Shown here one piece after another: positions 23,048-35,724 of a stretch of DNA of 64,000 bases (position 1 is its first letter; every line of letters begins with the position of its first letter). The notes beneath the pieces are model-generated. The model was not told where the DNA came from. It did no database searches and saw only the letters and a program-made list of their open reading frames with translations. Made by a program: the position numbers and the translations under genes. The DNA is taken from assembly GCA_020631735.1 (NCBI GenBank), contig CM036162.1, positions 92,676,401 to 92,740,400 on the forward strand, read 5' to 3'. Origin of the DNA: Saccharum officinarum. Its lineage: Eukaryota; Streptophyta; Magnoliopsida; Poales; Poaceae.

Positions 23048-23619
23048 ATGAGGATCAGCAAGAGCGCCCCGACCTCCTGAAGAAGGCGGTCACGTCCATC
23101 AAGATCAGGACTGATGCTCTAAGAACAAAGCTCATCATTCTGGCCTCTCTGCACCGAAGGATGGCGATGGTCTGTGCAATCTCTTGCCAGATCCATGGGC
23201 GCGTCCCGTCAAACATCCGGGAGAAGAAGGCTAGGGTGGAGCACCGTAGCAAGGCTCTCACGATGCACAAGGCAATGGTGAGGAGCAAGGAGCCAGCTGG
23301 TGGTGATAATGGTGTTAGGGCTCATCCTAGTCTGTTTGAGGACGATTACCATGGCTACCCCGAATGGACCAATTCCCTCTTCGACGATGATCATTGTTAC
23401 AAGGATGAGGAGGACGTCGATGACGATGACCACGATGATCTTGATATTCTTGATGCACTGGATGAGCCATCTGTCATCGAGATCATAAGGAGCAAGCGGG
23501 AGGTTGAAGGTCTGGAGTTCAACATGGACGATGACATCGATGAGGCTTGTGACATGTTCATTAGGAGGTTCCGAAGCTGGATGAACCGGAGTTTTAGTGA
23601 TTTTTGTATTAGCGAATAG
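23048..23619 (+). pseudogene. DUF761 protein gene 2, left copy, frameshifted
   Basis: Starts MRISKSAP and then shifts frame because the C-run at 23067-23070 has four C where the right copy (38760-38764) has five. Translation stops at TGA 23078-23080 after about ten codons. The rest of the gene is still open in the correct phase down to TAG at 23619, including the acidic repeat (DVDDDDHDDLDILDALD) and the DUF761 tail (EACDMFIRRFRSWMNRSF). It is therefore either a recent null allele or a homopolymer sequencing error. Confidence 0.85.
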
Positions 23620-24504
23620 TACTAACAAATTTGAGTGACAATATATAGAAGATTGGATGAGATACTTGAGATGTACTTCAGTAGTAGCAGTTAATTAGGG
23701 ATGAAAGGAAATGAATACCTTTTTTCAACACATAAGCATATTCTGGAGGTGCATATCTGCTTTAGAAGTTTTTAGCTTTAATCTACTACGGTATGTGTTT
23801 TATCACCTTCATATAGCCGCTGGCCTTTTGCGAATATAAGGTTGATATGTGCCCTTGTGGTTTGTTTTGTGATGAGTGATTGTCAATGTGATCCATGACC
23901 TAGGTTGAGTTTGTGACTAATCATGGCGTGAGTTGGGTTGTGCGACATGTCTCTTGGCTTGTGGTGTGCAGGTGCGGAGCTCAGAGGTGGTGGCCGACGG
24001 CGAGGTGATGGTCAAGTAGGGACGTGCCGTGCCGATGGACCGGGAGCAGTGAAGGGCGGACATGAGGCTTGGACCGAGGGACCAGGAGGCTAGGTGACCA
24101 GCCGTGGTGGCTGACATCTGGGACATTGACAAGCGCAAGTGTATATGGGAGTGACCGTGTTGACCGAGTCAAGACGGTGGACGTGCGAGTCGAGTGGGGC
24201 TTAGGAGGATTTGGCGGACGGTCGGTTGAGGATGGCAGCGATACGTGTCGAGTGGCAGGGGATGTGTATGGAGTACGCTACTCGCGGGTGGTTTGGTGGT
24301 TTGGGCCTCAAAACCATCAGTGGCCGGGTTTATAGGTTTGGGCCTCAAAACTTGGCGAAGGTTCCGAGGAGGAAAGGACGACATGTGGCAGCATCGAGGA
24401 ATTCGCGTCGAGGCAAAGCTATCTCATGAAGGGCGCGATGGTCATCGGATAAAGATTACCTCAGGTTGGACCATAACGCCTTCTCTGCTAACCCTTTATA
24501 GATA

Positions 24505-26104
24505 TTGTTTGCCTTGTCTTCTTTGGTGTCTATCACAAAGGAGCAGTTGGAGGCTCTTGGGGATGACAAGCTGGCATTGGTCATTAGCCAATTTTCACGG
24601 TTTCACAACAACCGCTTGAACCGTAGGCGTGGTGGGGGTCCGAAGGAAGGATGCTACGACTGTGGAGACCCCGACCACTTCATCGCCCATTGCCCCAAGA
24701 AGAATAAGCACTCTCCGACAAGTATGACTTGAGCAAACACAAGGACAAGCGTGAGTACACCTCCAAGCACAAGTCGAAGGAGGATTCAACAAGGAGGCGC
24801 TCAAGAAGAAGTACTTCAAAAAGGTCAAGGCCCAAGAGAGCACCTTCCTCGCCTCCCTCAGCGACCTCGACAACAACATCGACGACGACCGCTCTTTTTT
24901 CTCAAGCGATAATGAGTCTGAGAGAAAGCGCGAGGACAAGCTGACCGGACTCTGCTTTATCGCCGATTCCACTCACGGAGGGTTCTGCACTATGGTTGTC
25001 GATGCTGAGTTAAATGCCAACAAGGACATGGTTCCCATCGACGATGACACTACTAAGGTAACATCTTCCATCAACAATCTTGTTGCTGAGCTTGATATCA
25101 TGATTGACACCTTGGTGAACCAAGACAAGTTGTTAAAGCGTGCTACTCGTGAGAGAAAAGAGTTTAAGGACAAGCTGAAAATCGCACTAAAGGAACTTGA
25201 GGAAGCTAAGAAGGTTGCTGTAGTAGTGTTAGATGAGGTTAAGTGCGATGAGTGTATTGTTCACATGTCTAACCTTACTGATTTGCAATCAAAGTATGTT
25301 GCTTTGCTTGATGAGAATGATGAGCTGAAGTCTAGGTCTGGCTTGTTGGGTGTGTGCAAGTCCTGTTTGGGCTTGCAATCTGAGCTGGCAGAGAGGAATG
25401 CCAAAATCTCTACTCTTGAGAAGGCCAGTTTAGATAGCACAGGTGCTATTAACTGTGCACATTGTGAGAGTTTGGTGCTGGAGTTTGAGTCTTGCAGACA
25501 CGACAAGACGAGAATCAAGGAAGAAACATATACCTTCGGTCCATCTTGAGCTGGGTGTCTTGCAATGAGCCACAGTTGGGCATGATGATGAACCAGTTCA
25601 GGCGGGGAACTGGTGCATTGGGTGTAAGCTTTGCTTTAGATGGGAAAGGTGAAAGTGTCTATGACAAGGTTGGTGAGTTTAGTGGTTTGAACCCAAGTGA
25701 GAAACCTTCCACTACTCCCTAGTTGATCAAAATCACTCCACCTAAGCCCACTGAGCCTACTGTCAAAGATGAGGTATTTAAAGAACCTCCAAAAGCTCCA
25801 CCCCAGAAACAAGTTTGGGTTCCAAAAACCTAACCAACTTAAGAACCCACTTGACACTCTACCAAACATCTTTGAGGTTCTCCTTTCTAAAGCTAAAAAG
25901 CCACCAAGAGTGAACCATACCGACAAGAGAGTGAGCCAACAACCACCCAAGAGAGAGGTGAGGTATCACTGTGACTACTGCCATAGGGATGGTCACCTTG
26001 CTAAGTTTTACTTTAGGAGGAAGAGAGATGAACGACGAGAGTACGAGTTGAACAACCGGAATATGTATCGCCCGTCTCATGGCGTACATGTGCCGCCTGT
26101 TTAG
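24505..26104 (+). pseudogene. Sirevirus-like Gag remnant
   Basis: Broken over three frames. A zinc knuckle CYDCGDPDHFIAHC (CX2CX4HX4C) lies at 24652-24693. It is followed by a Lys-rich and acidic segment (KDKREYTSKHKSK, SLSDLDNNIDDD) and a coiled-coil-like part (VAELDIMIDTLVNQDKLLKR). Near 25970-26030 is a second knuckle, CDYCHRDGHLAKFY, whose final Cys is replaced by Tyr. The order of knuckle, coiled coil and second knuckle fits Sirevirus Gag. Stops and frame changes make it non-functional. Confidence 0.8.
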
Positions 26105-26421
26105 AGGCATAGTGCTAGGCCAAGAGGTGCAATGCCTCAAGGCGCTAGGGCTCAGGTTGCCAGACCACGTGGTGGTCTTGCACGGCGAGGTTCAGGTCAT
26201 GGTCAATATGACTTTGGACCCCGTGGCGGTGGCTTTGGTTTTCAGTCCCACAACTCTAACGGACCACGTTTTCCACCATGTGGAGCCCGTTTTCCTCAAA
26301 TGGGACATGACATGTTTGGTGTTTTTTCTAACACTTTTCTAGGGCAAATAAGCCAACACTGGTATCCTTCATAGTTTACTAACCCCAGTGTTATGCTATT
26401 TGCTCATCCCATGTCTTTCTA

Positions 26422-27825
26422 TTGATGCAGGACGGAGTCCTAGAGAACACATGGCACATTGATTCTGGCTATTCGCGCCACATGACCGGAAGTTCAAAAT
26501 GGTTCTCTAGCCTCGACCCCATGCAATGTAAGGAGTACATCACATTCGGGGACAATAGCAAAGGTAAGGTGCTTTCTAAGTGGGACCATTCGGGTCAACG
26601 AGAGTTTTGTCTTGAAGGATATTGCATTGGTTTCAAATTTGTATTTCAATTTGCTTTCAGTTTCGCGACTCCTTCAGGATGGCTTTGAAGTGCGCTTTAA
26701 GACCAGCTTATCTCGAGTTCTTGATTCTCAGGGAAATCAGGTTTGCCAGATTGTTCCTTTTGGCTGTGTCTTTCGAGCTGATTTTTCTCACTCCTTTAGC
26801 TCTTCTCGATGTTTGGTGGTCGGATCCTCCTCTGAGCTTTAGAAGTGGCATATGAGATTAGGTCACTTAAGCTTTGACTTACTAGCTAGGTTGAGATCAC
26901 TTGACTTAATTCGAGGATTGCCCAAGTTGAAATTTGAAAAGGATTTGGTTTGCCACCCTTGTCATCACGGGAAGATGGTTGGCGCTTCTCACCCACCTGT
27001 GAACCAAGTCATGACTAAGGAACTCGGCGAGTTACTTCACATGGACACAGTTGGTCTAGCTCGGGTTTGGTCAGATGGTGAGAAGTGGTACGTTCTAGTG
27101 ATCATGGATGACTTTTCTCGCTACTCTTGGGTGTTTTTTATGGAGAGTAAGGATGAAGCTTTTTCACATGCTCGGGAATTGATTCTTCGGTTACAAAATG
27201 TGTTCCCTAAGAATGCTATGATAGCGATTCGTAGTGACAATGGCACAGAATTCAAGAATACTCATTTTGAAACCTTTTGTGATTCTTTGGGCCTCGAGCA
27301 TTAGTTTTTCTCTCCTTACGTCCCTCAGCAGAATGGTGTTGTCGAGCGCAAGAATCAGACCCTTATTGAGGTGGCTAGGATGATGCTCGATGAGCATGGA
27401 CTCTTAGGAGATATTGGGCTAAAGCGATCAACACAACGTGCCATTTTTCAAATCGCTTTTTCCTTTGAGCTTTTATGAAGAAGACTTCTTATAAATTGCG
27501 ATTCAGACGACCATCCAAGGTAAGCCACTTTAGAGTGTTTGGGCGCAAATGCTTCATCTTGAAACAAGGTAATTTGGACAAGTTTGAGTCTCGATCCTCC
27601 GATGGTATTTTTCTCGGTTATGCTTCATATTCTCATGCTTATCGTGTACTTAACCTTGAAACTAACCGAGTTACAGAGACATGTGAGGTCACTTTCGACG
27701 AGACCATGCCTTGTTCTGTTCCTGTCTTTGAAAGTGCAGGTGATCAGGAGATCGGTGAGAGCATCTTTGTTGAGGAGGGAAACTTTGGTTGTTGTATTCT
27801 AGTTTTGCTTTTCTTTATAGCTTAG
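26422..27825 (+). pseudogene. Sirevirus-like protease and integrase remnant, RT missing
   Basis: The protease motif appears as HIDSGYSRHMTG (usual DSGCSRHMTG). The integrase follows with MRLGHLSFDLLARL, CHPCHHGKMVG, HMDTVGLARV, MDDFSRYSWVFF and RSDNGTEF; a TAG stop sits after GLEH (27302-27304), then SPYVPQQNG continues. The GKR-like segment GRKCFILKQGNLDKFESRS follows. At 27780 the frame passes into unrelated sequence and ends; no reverse transcriptase or RNase H motif is found. Identical breaks occur in the right arm, so the deletion predates arm divergence. Confidence 0.85.
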
Positions 27826-28941
27826 CTTTTGTTTTGTCTTTTGTATCATATTGCATTTTGTATTTCATTTTGTCATGTACTATAGTGTATTTTGAGCTTC
27901 ATGACTATAGTGATTAGATTGAAATTATGCTCTATTTGGGATGTTATGCTTGTACATGATGGTGCTTTTGGCTTAGGCTCCTTTTGATCAATTGATGCAT
28001 GTTATGAGCTAAGCTTATTTTTCAAACTATGAACTTGATTAAAATTTGTTGAAACATGAAAATTGTTCACCGCTGAGTTGGCACCTAGCATGTGTAGGAC
28101 TTGTTGAGATCCCCGATGCTATCACTTATATGCTGGGTTGCTACGTCTCATGCTTTGAGTTACTCACTTGCTTGGACAACTTAAAGATTCTTTTGCTAAA
28201 TTTTGAAAATCAAGTTAAGTGATGAGAAAAGATCGAGATGGGTCTGTACTGTCCTACATCAAGGTATCAAGACTGCTTCCAGTTGCACATTTGGATGAAC
28301 TTGAGCCTTGTAGTGGATGCTAAAACTATTATCTTAAGCTTTTGATTGTCTATGACATAGGCTTGGCATGGTTGCTAAGTTAGGCCTGACGGTACAGATA
28401 ACCTCTCGCACACACATGTGTTTGACTAATTCTTGTGTTACACGCAAACTCCATTAACATTAAAATTTGATGAAAACATAAGTCTTAGGTTCATCTTTAA
28501 CATGATGTGTGACGTTGTTTGGGGTAGTTCACCTTGTATACAATTGTTAGCACTAGGTTGATTTCCAGCTTATACCTGCTATATGCTACTTTCAGTGGTG
28601 AGCCCTTTCTTGAAATTGCTCAAAATTGATTCAGTGCCATATTTCGTTTCACTTAATCAGTTTGAGCATTTGCTTGCCCTTGTACTTGATGCTACACACA
28701 CATAACAACACCAGCTAGAGTATCTTTTCAATTTGCTTACTATACTCCTGAAGCTTTTTGCATTTTTGCATCCTTTGCATTCATAGTATGTTTTGAGGGG
28801 GAGTTGCAGTCTTTGGGCTTTAGCTTGATAAGTGCATGTGTCAACAAGGGGGAGAAAATAGCACACGACTCCGAGAGAGAGATCACACTCCAAGGGGGAG
28901 AGACACACAAAAGGGGAGAGATACCAAATCTACCTCATGTT
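27826..28941 (+). other. Non-coding 3' region of the Sirevirus-like element
   Basis: No gene. It includes purine-rich aagggggaga tracts at 28850-28920 near the expected polypurine site. Mirrored exactly at 32890-34004. Confidence 0.6.
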
Positions 28942-29041
28942 NNNNNNNNNNNNNNNNNNNNNNNNNNNNNNNNNNNNNNNNNNNNNNNNNNNNNNNNNNN
29001 NNNNNNNNNNNNNNNNNNNNNNNNNNNNNNNNNNNNNNNNN
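28942..29041. other. Scaffold gap, 100 N
   Basis: Exactly 100 N, the usual placeholder for a gap of unknown size. The inner end of the left arm coincides with it. Confidence 0.99.
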
Positions 29042-29840
29042 ATCCAGATGAAACATTTGTAACATTGCACATGAAGACAGACGAACACTTGAAACATGCG
29101 TCTGAAACATTACCAAAACACATGAAGACACTTGAAAAATCATTGCAAAACACATGCAACATCCAGATAAAATATTTGCAACATATGTGTGAAACATATG
29201 GAACATCAAAATAAACACACTTGCAACATACGTCGAAAAAAAACAAATGAAACATTTGAATAGACGCTTGCAACATACGTGTACAGCCATTGCAACATGT
29301 GCAACATCCTGATCTACTTTTGCAACATATCCATATGAAACATTTGCAACATACCTCTAAAATATCCGAAACACTTGAAATATACGCTTGCACATACGGT
29401 TTTCAGCGCAACATCTCCTTGCTGCTTGGGAGAATGGAGGATCGTCGTTGTGTGAAGTTCACTGGTGCTTAGCTCGCGGTGGCGCGGACCTCGCGGCTCT
29501 GGTGGAGAAGGCCGCGGCGAGTCTCCATACTGTGCGGGTGGAGCGCGAACTATGCGCGGGGTGATGATGAGGTCCGCTGCGAGATGTGCGTGGGCGAGCT
29601 CGATCCCTGCCGTCGCGACGCGCAGGCGAGTTCCGCCCTAGCCACGACGAGCTGGGCAAGCGGAGCACGAGATGTGTGCGGGCGGGCTTCACCCGGGCTG
29701 CCATGAGCTACACGCGGGTGAGCTCCTCCCCAGCTGCGGTGAGCTGGGCAGCCTCTTCCCCGGCCGAGATGAGCATGGGCAGCTGCGGCGAGCACAAGAT
29801 GAGCGCGGGCGGCCTCCGCCGTGAGCTCCACGGTCGGTGA
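29042..29840. repeat. gaaacat/caacat-rich repeat with GC-rich tail
   Basis: Degenerate ~20-bp phrases (gaaacatttgcaacatac and variants) run to about 29400, then tgctgcttgggagaatggag and a GC-rich part. The same family is at 53020-53410 in the same orientation. It resembles a non-autonomous DNA transposon end, class unknown. GC-rich frames at 29460-29840 have no recognisable domain. Confidence 0.55.
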
Positions 29841-30530
29841 TTTTTTTTTTCGAAACTGCGGTGACAAGCGGATAGAGGGGGCACATTTGGGCTGACGTCG
29901 CGGCCCACTAGAAACATCCGGATGGACGCACGCCCTATTCCAAGAATTCGTTTACGTATGCGTTGTTGTCTCGCATCGCACAGGGCGAAGCTAAAAAAAA
30001 GATGTCCTTTAATATAACTACAGTAACAATATGACGATGTTTTTCTAATTAACACTTTGATGCATAAAAAAGGAGCATTCTTATCAAGCAAAATAGAAAT
30101 GTTACCTTAGAAATTTCTTCTAATATTTCCAGATGCTAAGTTAAGTTATTGATGCTGGCATCAATATCAATCTCATCTAATAATTGCTCAATACACATAA
30201 AGTTGTGAAACCATTTAATTTTCTTGAGGATATTACAGACCTGAAATGACTCTTCAATGGTTTCAACTTTTGTATCACAAGAATCAGTAAATTACCAAGT
30301 TGAGGTAATCCATCTTCACTGAATAGGCTCAGGCAGCAGCACTTCCATAGCTGTACCGTACCGATTTTATTTTTTTAGAGGAAATGCACCGTACAGTGAT
30401 TGGATTCCAAATTCAGAGTTCTCAGACCTGTACTCTAAAGATTGGGGGCAAAGGCAAATTATATATCGATCCATGCAAATATATACTTACTTGACATATA
30501 TACTCATCAAGTCATGAGTGATCAACAACA
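29841..30530. other. Intergenic, nothing recognised
   Basis: AT-rich, no domain-bearing frame and no terminal repeats seen. Confidence 0.4.
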
Positions 30531-30599
30531 AAGGGGAAATTACATGTACGTGGTACTGGCATTGAAGTTCTTATGTATAGTGTTTTATGCATAGTCATT

Positions 30600-32521
30600 T
30601 TAGGTCCACACGTACGTGGTACTGGCCTCAAATTTATTTCGAAACTTTTGACCGCTATCCCAAAATCAAACCCCAAGAAGCAAACACAGACACTGTAATA
30701 ACCACGACGCTAGAGAAGGGTGGATGTTCTCTCGGAACACAGCGGATCACCACAAAGCAAGCGGAACAAAGAACGAGAAAACACCGAACCAAAAGACAAG
30801 AAAACAAAACACTCCACTTTTATAGAGAAGAAACAAGTTCTCAAATCTCGAATGCCCAAGCCAACCGGTGACAAGAGCACCTAGATAGGGTCTATAGAAC
30901 GGTAGAAGTCCAACGCAACATACAGAACGTAAAACAGAGCTCAAACAAACAAACCGCAGAAGAAACTGCTGCTGAACTGAGTGCAGTCAGCAAATACCGG
31001 ACACGTCCGGTATGATATCGGACACGTCCGGAAATACCGGACTCGATACCAGACACGTCCGATATGCTGGACAGCACAGAACGACTTTTGGAAAAAAAAA
31101 ATTAAAAACCCCAGCAAATGGTGACAAAAAATTATGAGATTTTAAATATAGCTACTAGACACCATGGAAAAGGTCTCCACCAGATTTCAGCTCCAAACTC
31201 GAAAGTTTGAAATACCGGACATGTCCTATATTTGATACTGGGTTATGAGCAGCTCCCAGGAAAAATCGATTTCAAGCCCAAAACTCGATCAAAACACATC
31301 AGAATGACTTAAAACTTTGCAGAGAGGATAAACATGAGGTTTGAAGGTTACTCCAAGAAGGTCATTGCCCAAGACAAAATCAAACAATGAGAAATTAAAG
31401 GAGAACGAAAAACACCGGTTATGAAACCCTAGAGCTTGATTCGTCTCGATCTATGAACTCATGAGGAATTGATAAATTTCCTTCAACGGAAAGGTTCAAC
31501 TCACGGCATAGCTCACTCCAACGCAAAAGGAACGAATCAAAACGGTCCCAAAACGATGAATCGAGGCAAGAATGAAAGGGGAAAGAGGAAGAACGCGAAG
31601 AACAAAACACGAATCACAAGAAGATCATCACAAATCGAATCCCGGAGGACACGAGGTGGTAAGGGCCACTATTCCAGTAGCAAAATCTTGAGTTCTCACA
31701 CAAATCTCTCAATTTATAGACCTCTCTCACAAGAACCCTAAGGGGAGGGAGGAACTAGGAAGGAAGAAAGAAAAAATTAAAGAGATGAGGGAGATAGGGG
31801 CTCCCTCATCCTATTTAACAGGGCTATTACACACATCTCAATTTTGTCCCTAGATATTTTGAGTCAAACCACATAACCCGAGCTCGTTATGGTCCAACCC
31901 GAGATAATCTTCATCTGACGGCCACCACGCTCTTCATGAGATAGCTTCGCCTCGATGCCGCCACGTGCCGTCCGTTCCTCCTCGGAACCTCCACCTAGGT
32001 TTTGAGGCCTAAACCCGTAAACCCGGCCACCGATGGTTTTGAGGCCCAAACCACCAAACTGCTCGTGAGTAGCGTACTCCATATGCATCCCCCACCACTC
32101 GACACGTGTCACCGCCATCCTCGACCAGCCGTCCGCCAAGTCCTCCTGAGCCCCGTTCGGCTCGCACATCCGCCGTCTTGACTCGATCAACACGATCACT
32201 CCCATGTACACTTGTGCTTGTCGATGTTCCAGATGTCAGCCACCGTGGCTGGTCACCCGGCCTCCTAGTCCCTTGGTCCAAGCCTCACGTCAACCCTTCA
32301 CCGCTACCGGTCCATTGGCACGGCACATCCCTATTTGACCTTCACCTCACCGTCGACCACCGCCTCCGAGCTCCGCACCTGCACACTACAAGCCAAGAGA
32401 CATGTCGCACAACCCAACTCATGCTATGGTTAGTCACAAACTCAATCTAGGTCGTGAATCATGTTGACAACCACTCATCACAAAATGAACCATAAGGACA
32501 CATATCAATCTTGTGTTCGCA
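30600..32521 (-). repeat. 3' LTR of the Sirevirus-like element (right copy)
   Basis: The minus strand begins TGCGAACACAAG at 32521, directly after the polypurine tract gggggagat. Its first ~637 bp match the 5' LTR at 37352-38001; then it continues into LTR sequence the 5' copy has lost. It contains a cluster of ccggacacgtccgg palindromes (30995-31240) and a tctataaattgag TATA-like site near 31705-31720. The far end is not resolved; it lies about 30.5-30.7 kb and I did not find a clear AAAGG duplication with a TG end. Confidence 0.7.
30995..31240. repeat. Cluster of CCGGACACGTCCGG palindromes in the LTR
   Basis: CCGGACACGTCCGG at about 30997-31010, then near-copies (tcggacacgtccgg, ccagacacgtccga, ccggacatgtccta) to 31240. 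Sirevirus LTRs are known for conserved CpG-containing palindromes of this type, which supports the classification. Confidence 0.75.
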
Positions 32522-34004
32522 ATCTCCCCCTTGACGAGTGCATTGTCAACACCAACACACGAATAGGTTGAGCAAAAGAAAAATAAAAATAAGAGAAAAC
32601 AAGGAGCTCACTCAAATGATCAAAAGCCAAAGAAAATTCAAAACGGGGTCATTTGAAATAAGCAAAACTTGATCCCCAAAGACATGAGCAACGGCTCGAT
32701 GCAACCAAGTAAAAACACAGCTAGCCCTCAAGAAGATGCAACGGGCCCAACACCAATGGCAAAGCTCGAAAAGCTAGAAAAACAGCTAGGCCCTCCAGAA
32801 GAGGCAAAAGGCTTAACACATCTAGCAGAAGCAACTCAAATGCAGCTCCCCCTGAATAAATGCAATCTCCTAGATGAATGCATGCACTCAACATGAGGTA
32901 GATTTGGTATCTCTCCCCTTTTGTGTGTCTCTCCCCCTTGGAGTGTGATCTCTCTCTCGGAGTCGTGTGCTATTTCTCCCCCTTGTTGACACATGCACTT
33001 ATCAAGCTAAAGCCCAAAGACTGCAACTCCCCCTCAAAACATACTATGAATGCAAAGGATGCAAAAATGCAAAAGCTTCAGGAGTATAGTAAGCAAATTG
33101 AAAAGATACTCTAGCTGGTGTTGTTATGTGTGTGTAGCATCAAGTACAAGGGCAAGCAAATGCTCAAACTGATTAAGTGAAACGAAATATGGCACTGAAT
33201 CAATTTTGAGCAATTTCAAGAAAGGGCTCACCACTGAAAGTAGCATATAGCAGGTATAAGCTGGAAATCAACCTAGTGCTAACAATTGTATACAAGGTGA
33301 ACTACCCCAAACAACGGTCACACATCATGTTAAAGATGAACCTAAGACTTATGTTTTCATCAAATTTTAATGTTAATGGAGTTTGCGGTGTAACACAAGA
33401 ATTAGTCAAAACATGTGTGTGCGAGAGGTTATTTGTACCGTCAGGCCTAACTTAGCAACCATGCCAAGCCTATGTCATAGACAATCAAAAGCTTAAGATA
33501 ATAGTTTTAGCATCCACTACAAGGCTCAAGTTCATCCAAATGTGCAACTGGAAGCAGTCTTGATACCTTGATGTAGGACAGTACAGACCCATCTCGATCT
33601 TTTCTCATCACTTAACTTGATTTTCAAATTTTAGCAAAAGAATCTTTAAGTTGTCCAAGCAAGTGAGTAACTCAAAGCATGAGACGTAGCAACCCAGCAT
33701 ATAAGTGATAGCATCGGGGATCTCAACAAGTCCTACACATGCTAGGTGCCAACTCAGCGGTGAACAATTTTCATGTTTCAACAAATTTTAATCAAGTTCA
33801 TAGTTTGAAAAATAAGCTTAGCTCATAACATGCATCAATTGATCAAAAGGAGCCTAAGCCAAAAGCACCATCATGTACAAGCATAACATCCCAAATAGAG
33901 CATAATTTCAATCTAATCACTATAGTCATGAAGCTCAAAATACACTATAGTACATGACAAAATGAAATACAAAATGCAATATGATACAAAAGACAAAACA
34001 AAAG

Positions 34005-35408
34005 CTAAGCTATAAAGAAAAGCAAAACTAGAATACAACAACCAAAGTTTCCCTCCTCAACAAAGATGCTCTCACCGATCTCCTGATCACCTGCACTTTC
34101 AAAGACAGGAACAGAACAAGGCATGGTCTCGTCGAAAGTGACCTCACATGTCTCTGTAACTCGGTTAGTTTCAAGGTTAAGTACACGATAAGCATGAGAA
34201 TATGAAGCATAACCGAGAAAAATACCATCGGAGGATCGAGACTCAAACTTGTCCAAATTACCTTGTTTCAAGATGAAGCATTTGCGCCCAAACACTCTAA
34301 AGTGGCTTACCTTGGATGGTCGTCTGAATCGCAATTTATAAGAAGTCTTCTTCATAAAAGCTCAAAGGAAAAAGCGATTTGAAAAATGGCACGTTGTGTT
34401 GATCGCTTTAGCCCAATATCTCCTAAGAGTCCATGCTCATCGAGCATCGTCCTAGCCACCTCAATAAGGGTCTGATTCTTGCGCTCGACAACACCATTCT
34501 GCTGAGGGACGTAAGGAGAGAAAAACTAATGCTCGAGGCCCAAAGAATCACAAAAGGTTTCAAAATGAGTATTCTTGAATTCTGTGCCATTGTCACTACG
34601 AATCGCTATCATAGCATTCTTAGGGAACACATTTTGTAACCGAAGAATCAATTCCCGAGCATGTGAAAAAGCTTCATCCTTACTCTCCATAAAAAACACC
34701 CAAGAGTAGCGAGAAAAGTCATCCATGATCACTAGAACGTACCACTTCTCACCATCTGACCAAACCCGAGCTAGACCAACTGTGTCCATGTGAAGTAACT
34801 CGCCGAGTTCCTTAGTCATGACTTGGTTCACAGGTGGGTGAGAAGCGCCAACCATCTTCCCGTGATGACAAGGGTGGCAAACCAAATCCTTTTCAAATTT
34901 CAACTTGGGCAATCCTCGAATTAAGTCAAGTGATCTCAACCTAGCTAGTAAGTCAAAGCTTAAGTGACCCAATCTCCTATGCCACTTCTAAAGCTCAGAG
35001 GAGGATCCGACCACCAAACATCGAGAAGAGCTAAAGGAGTGAGAAAAATCAGCTCGAAAGACACAGCCAAAAGGAACAATCTGGCAAACCTGATTTCCCT
35101 GAGAATCAAGAACTCGAGATAAGCTGGTCTTAAAGCGCACTTCAAAGCCATCCTGAAGGAGTCGCGAAACTGAAAGCAAATTGAAATACAAATTTGAAAC
35201 CAATGCAATATCCTTCAAGACAAAACTCTCGTTGACCCGAATGGTCCCACTTAGAAAGCACCTTACCTTTGCTATTGTCCCCGAATGTGATGTACTCCTT
35301 ACATTGCATGGGGTCGAGGCTAGAGAACCATTTTGAACTTCCGGTCATGTGGCGCGAATAGCCAGAATCAATGTGCCATGTGTTCTCTAGGACTCCGTCC
35401 TGCATCAA
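34005..35408 (-). pseudogene. Sirevirus-like protease and integrase remnant (right copy)
   Basis: Mirror of 26422-27825, with the same DSGYSRHMTG protease variant, the same stop after GLEH, and the same loss of reverse transcriptase and RNase H. Confidence 0.85.
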
Positions 35409-35724
35409 TAGAAAGACATGGGATGAGCAAATAGCATAACACTGGGTTAGTAAACTATGAAGGATACCAGTGTTGGCTTATTTGCCCTGGAAAAGTGTTA
35501 GAAAAAACACCAAACATGTCATGTCCCATTTGAGGAAAACGGGCTCCACATGGTGGAAAACGTGGTCCGTTAGAGTTGTGGGACTGAAAACCAAAGCCAC
35601 CGCCACGGGGTCCAAAGTCATATTGACCATGACCTGAACCTCGCCGTGCAAGACCACCACGTGGTCTCGCAACCTGAGCCCTAGCGCCTTGAGGCATTGC
35701 ACCTGTTGGCCTAGCACTACGCCT

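Larger units (their letters stand above)
11744..28941 (+). repeat. Left arm of ~17-kb inverted repeat
   Basis: Matches the reverse complement of 32890-49036 almost base for base. Paired coordinates add up to about 61820-61833 from 13 kb to 28.9 kb (for example 14799 with 47022, 27825 with 34005). Its inner end is the N gap at 28942. It contains two insertions absent from the other arm (11786-12027 and 12184-12943). See the right arm entry and findings for the assembly interpretation. Confidence 0.96.
23829..28941 (+). mobile_element. Sirevirus-like Ty1/copia element, defective (left arm, cut by gap)
   Basis: The 5' LTR fragment begins TGCGAATATAAGG at 23829, preceded by candidate target duplication CCTTT (23824-23828). 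It matches the 3' LTR in contig B (32521 downward) up to ccataacg at about 24478; the distal LTR, primer-binding site and start of gag are deleted. Gag and PR-INT remnants follow, then 1.1 kb of non-coding 3' region ending in gggggag-rich purine tracts. Reverse transcriptase and RNase H are absent. Contig A ends just before the expected 3' LTR, a usual place for an assembly break. Confidence 0.88.

Noticed and set aside
28883..29393. Open frames crossing the N gap
   Set aside because: They exist only because N was translated as X.
29459..29867. Overlapping GC-rich open frames on both strands
   Set aside because: Low-complexity Arg/Ala/Ser translations and frames open on both strands are typical of GC-rich DNA; no domain seen.
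28942..32889. A programmed or amplified large palindrome with a 4-kb loop
   Set aside because: The arm ends coincide with N gaps and the arms differ like alleles. An assembly cause is simpler, so I kept the real palindrome only as the alternative.
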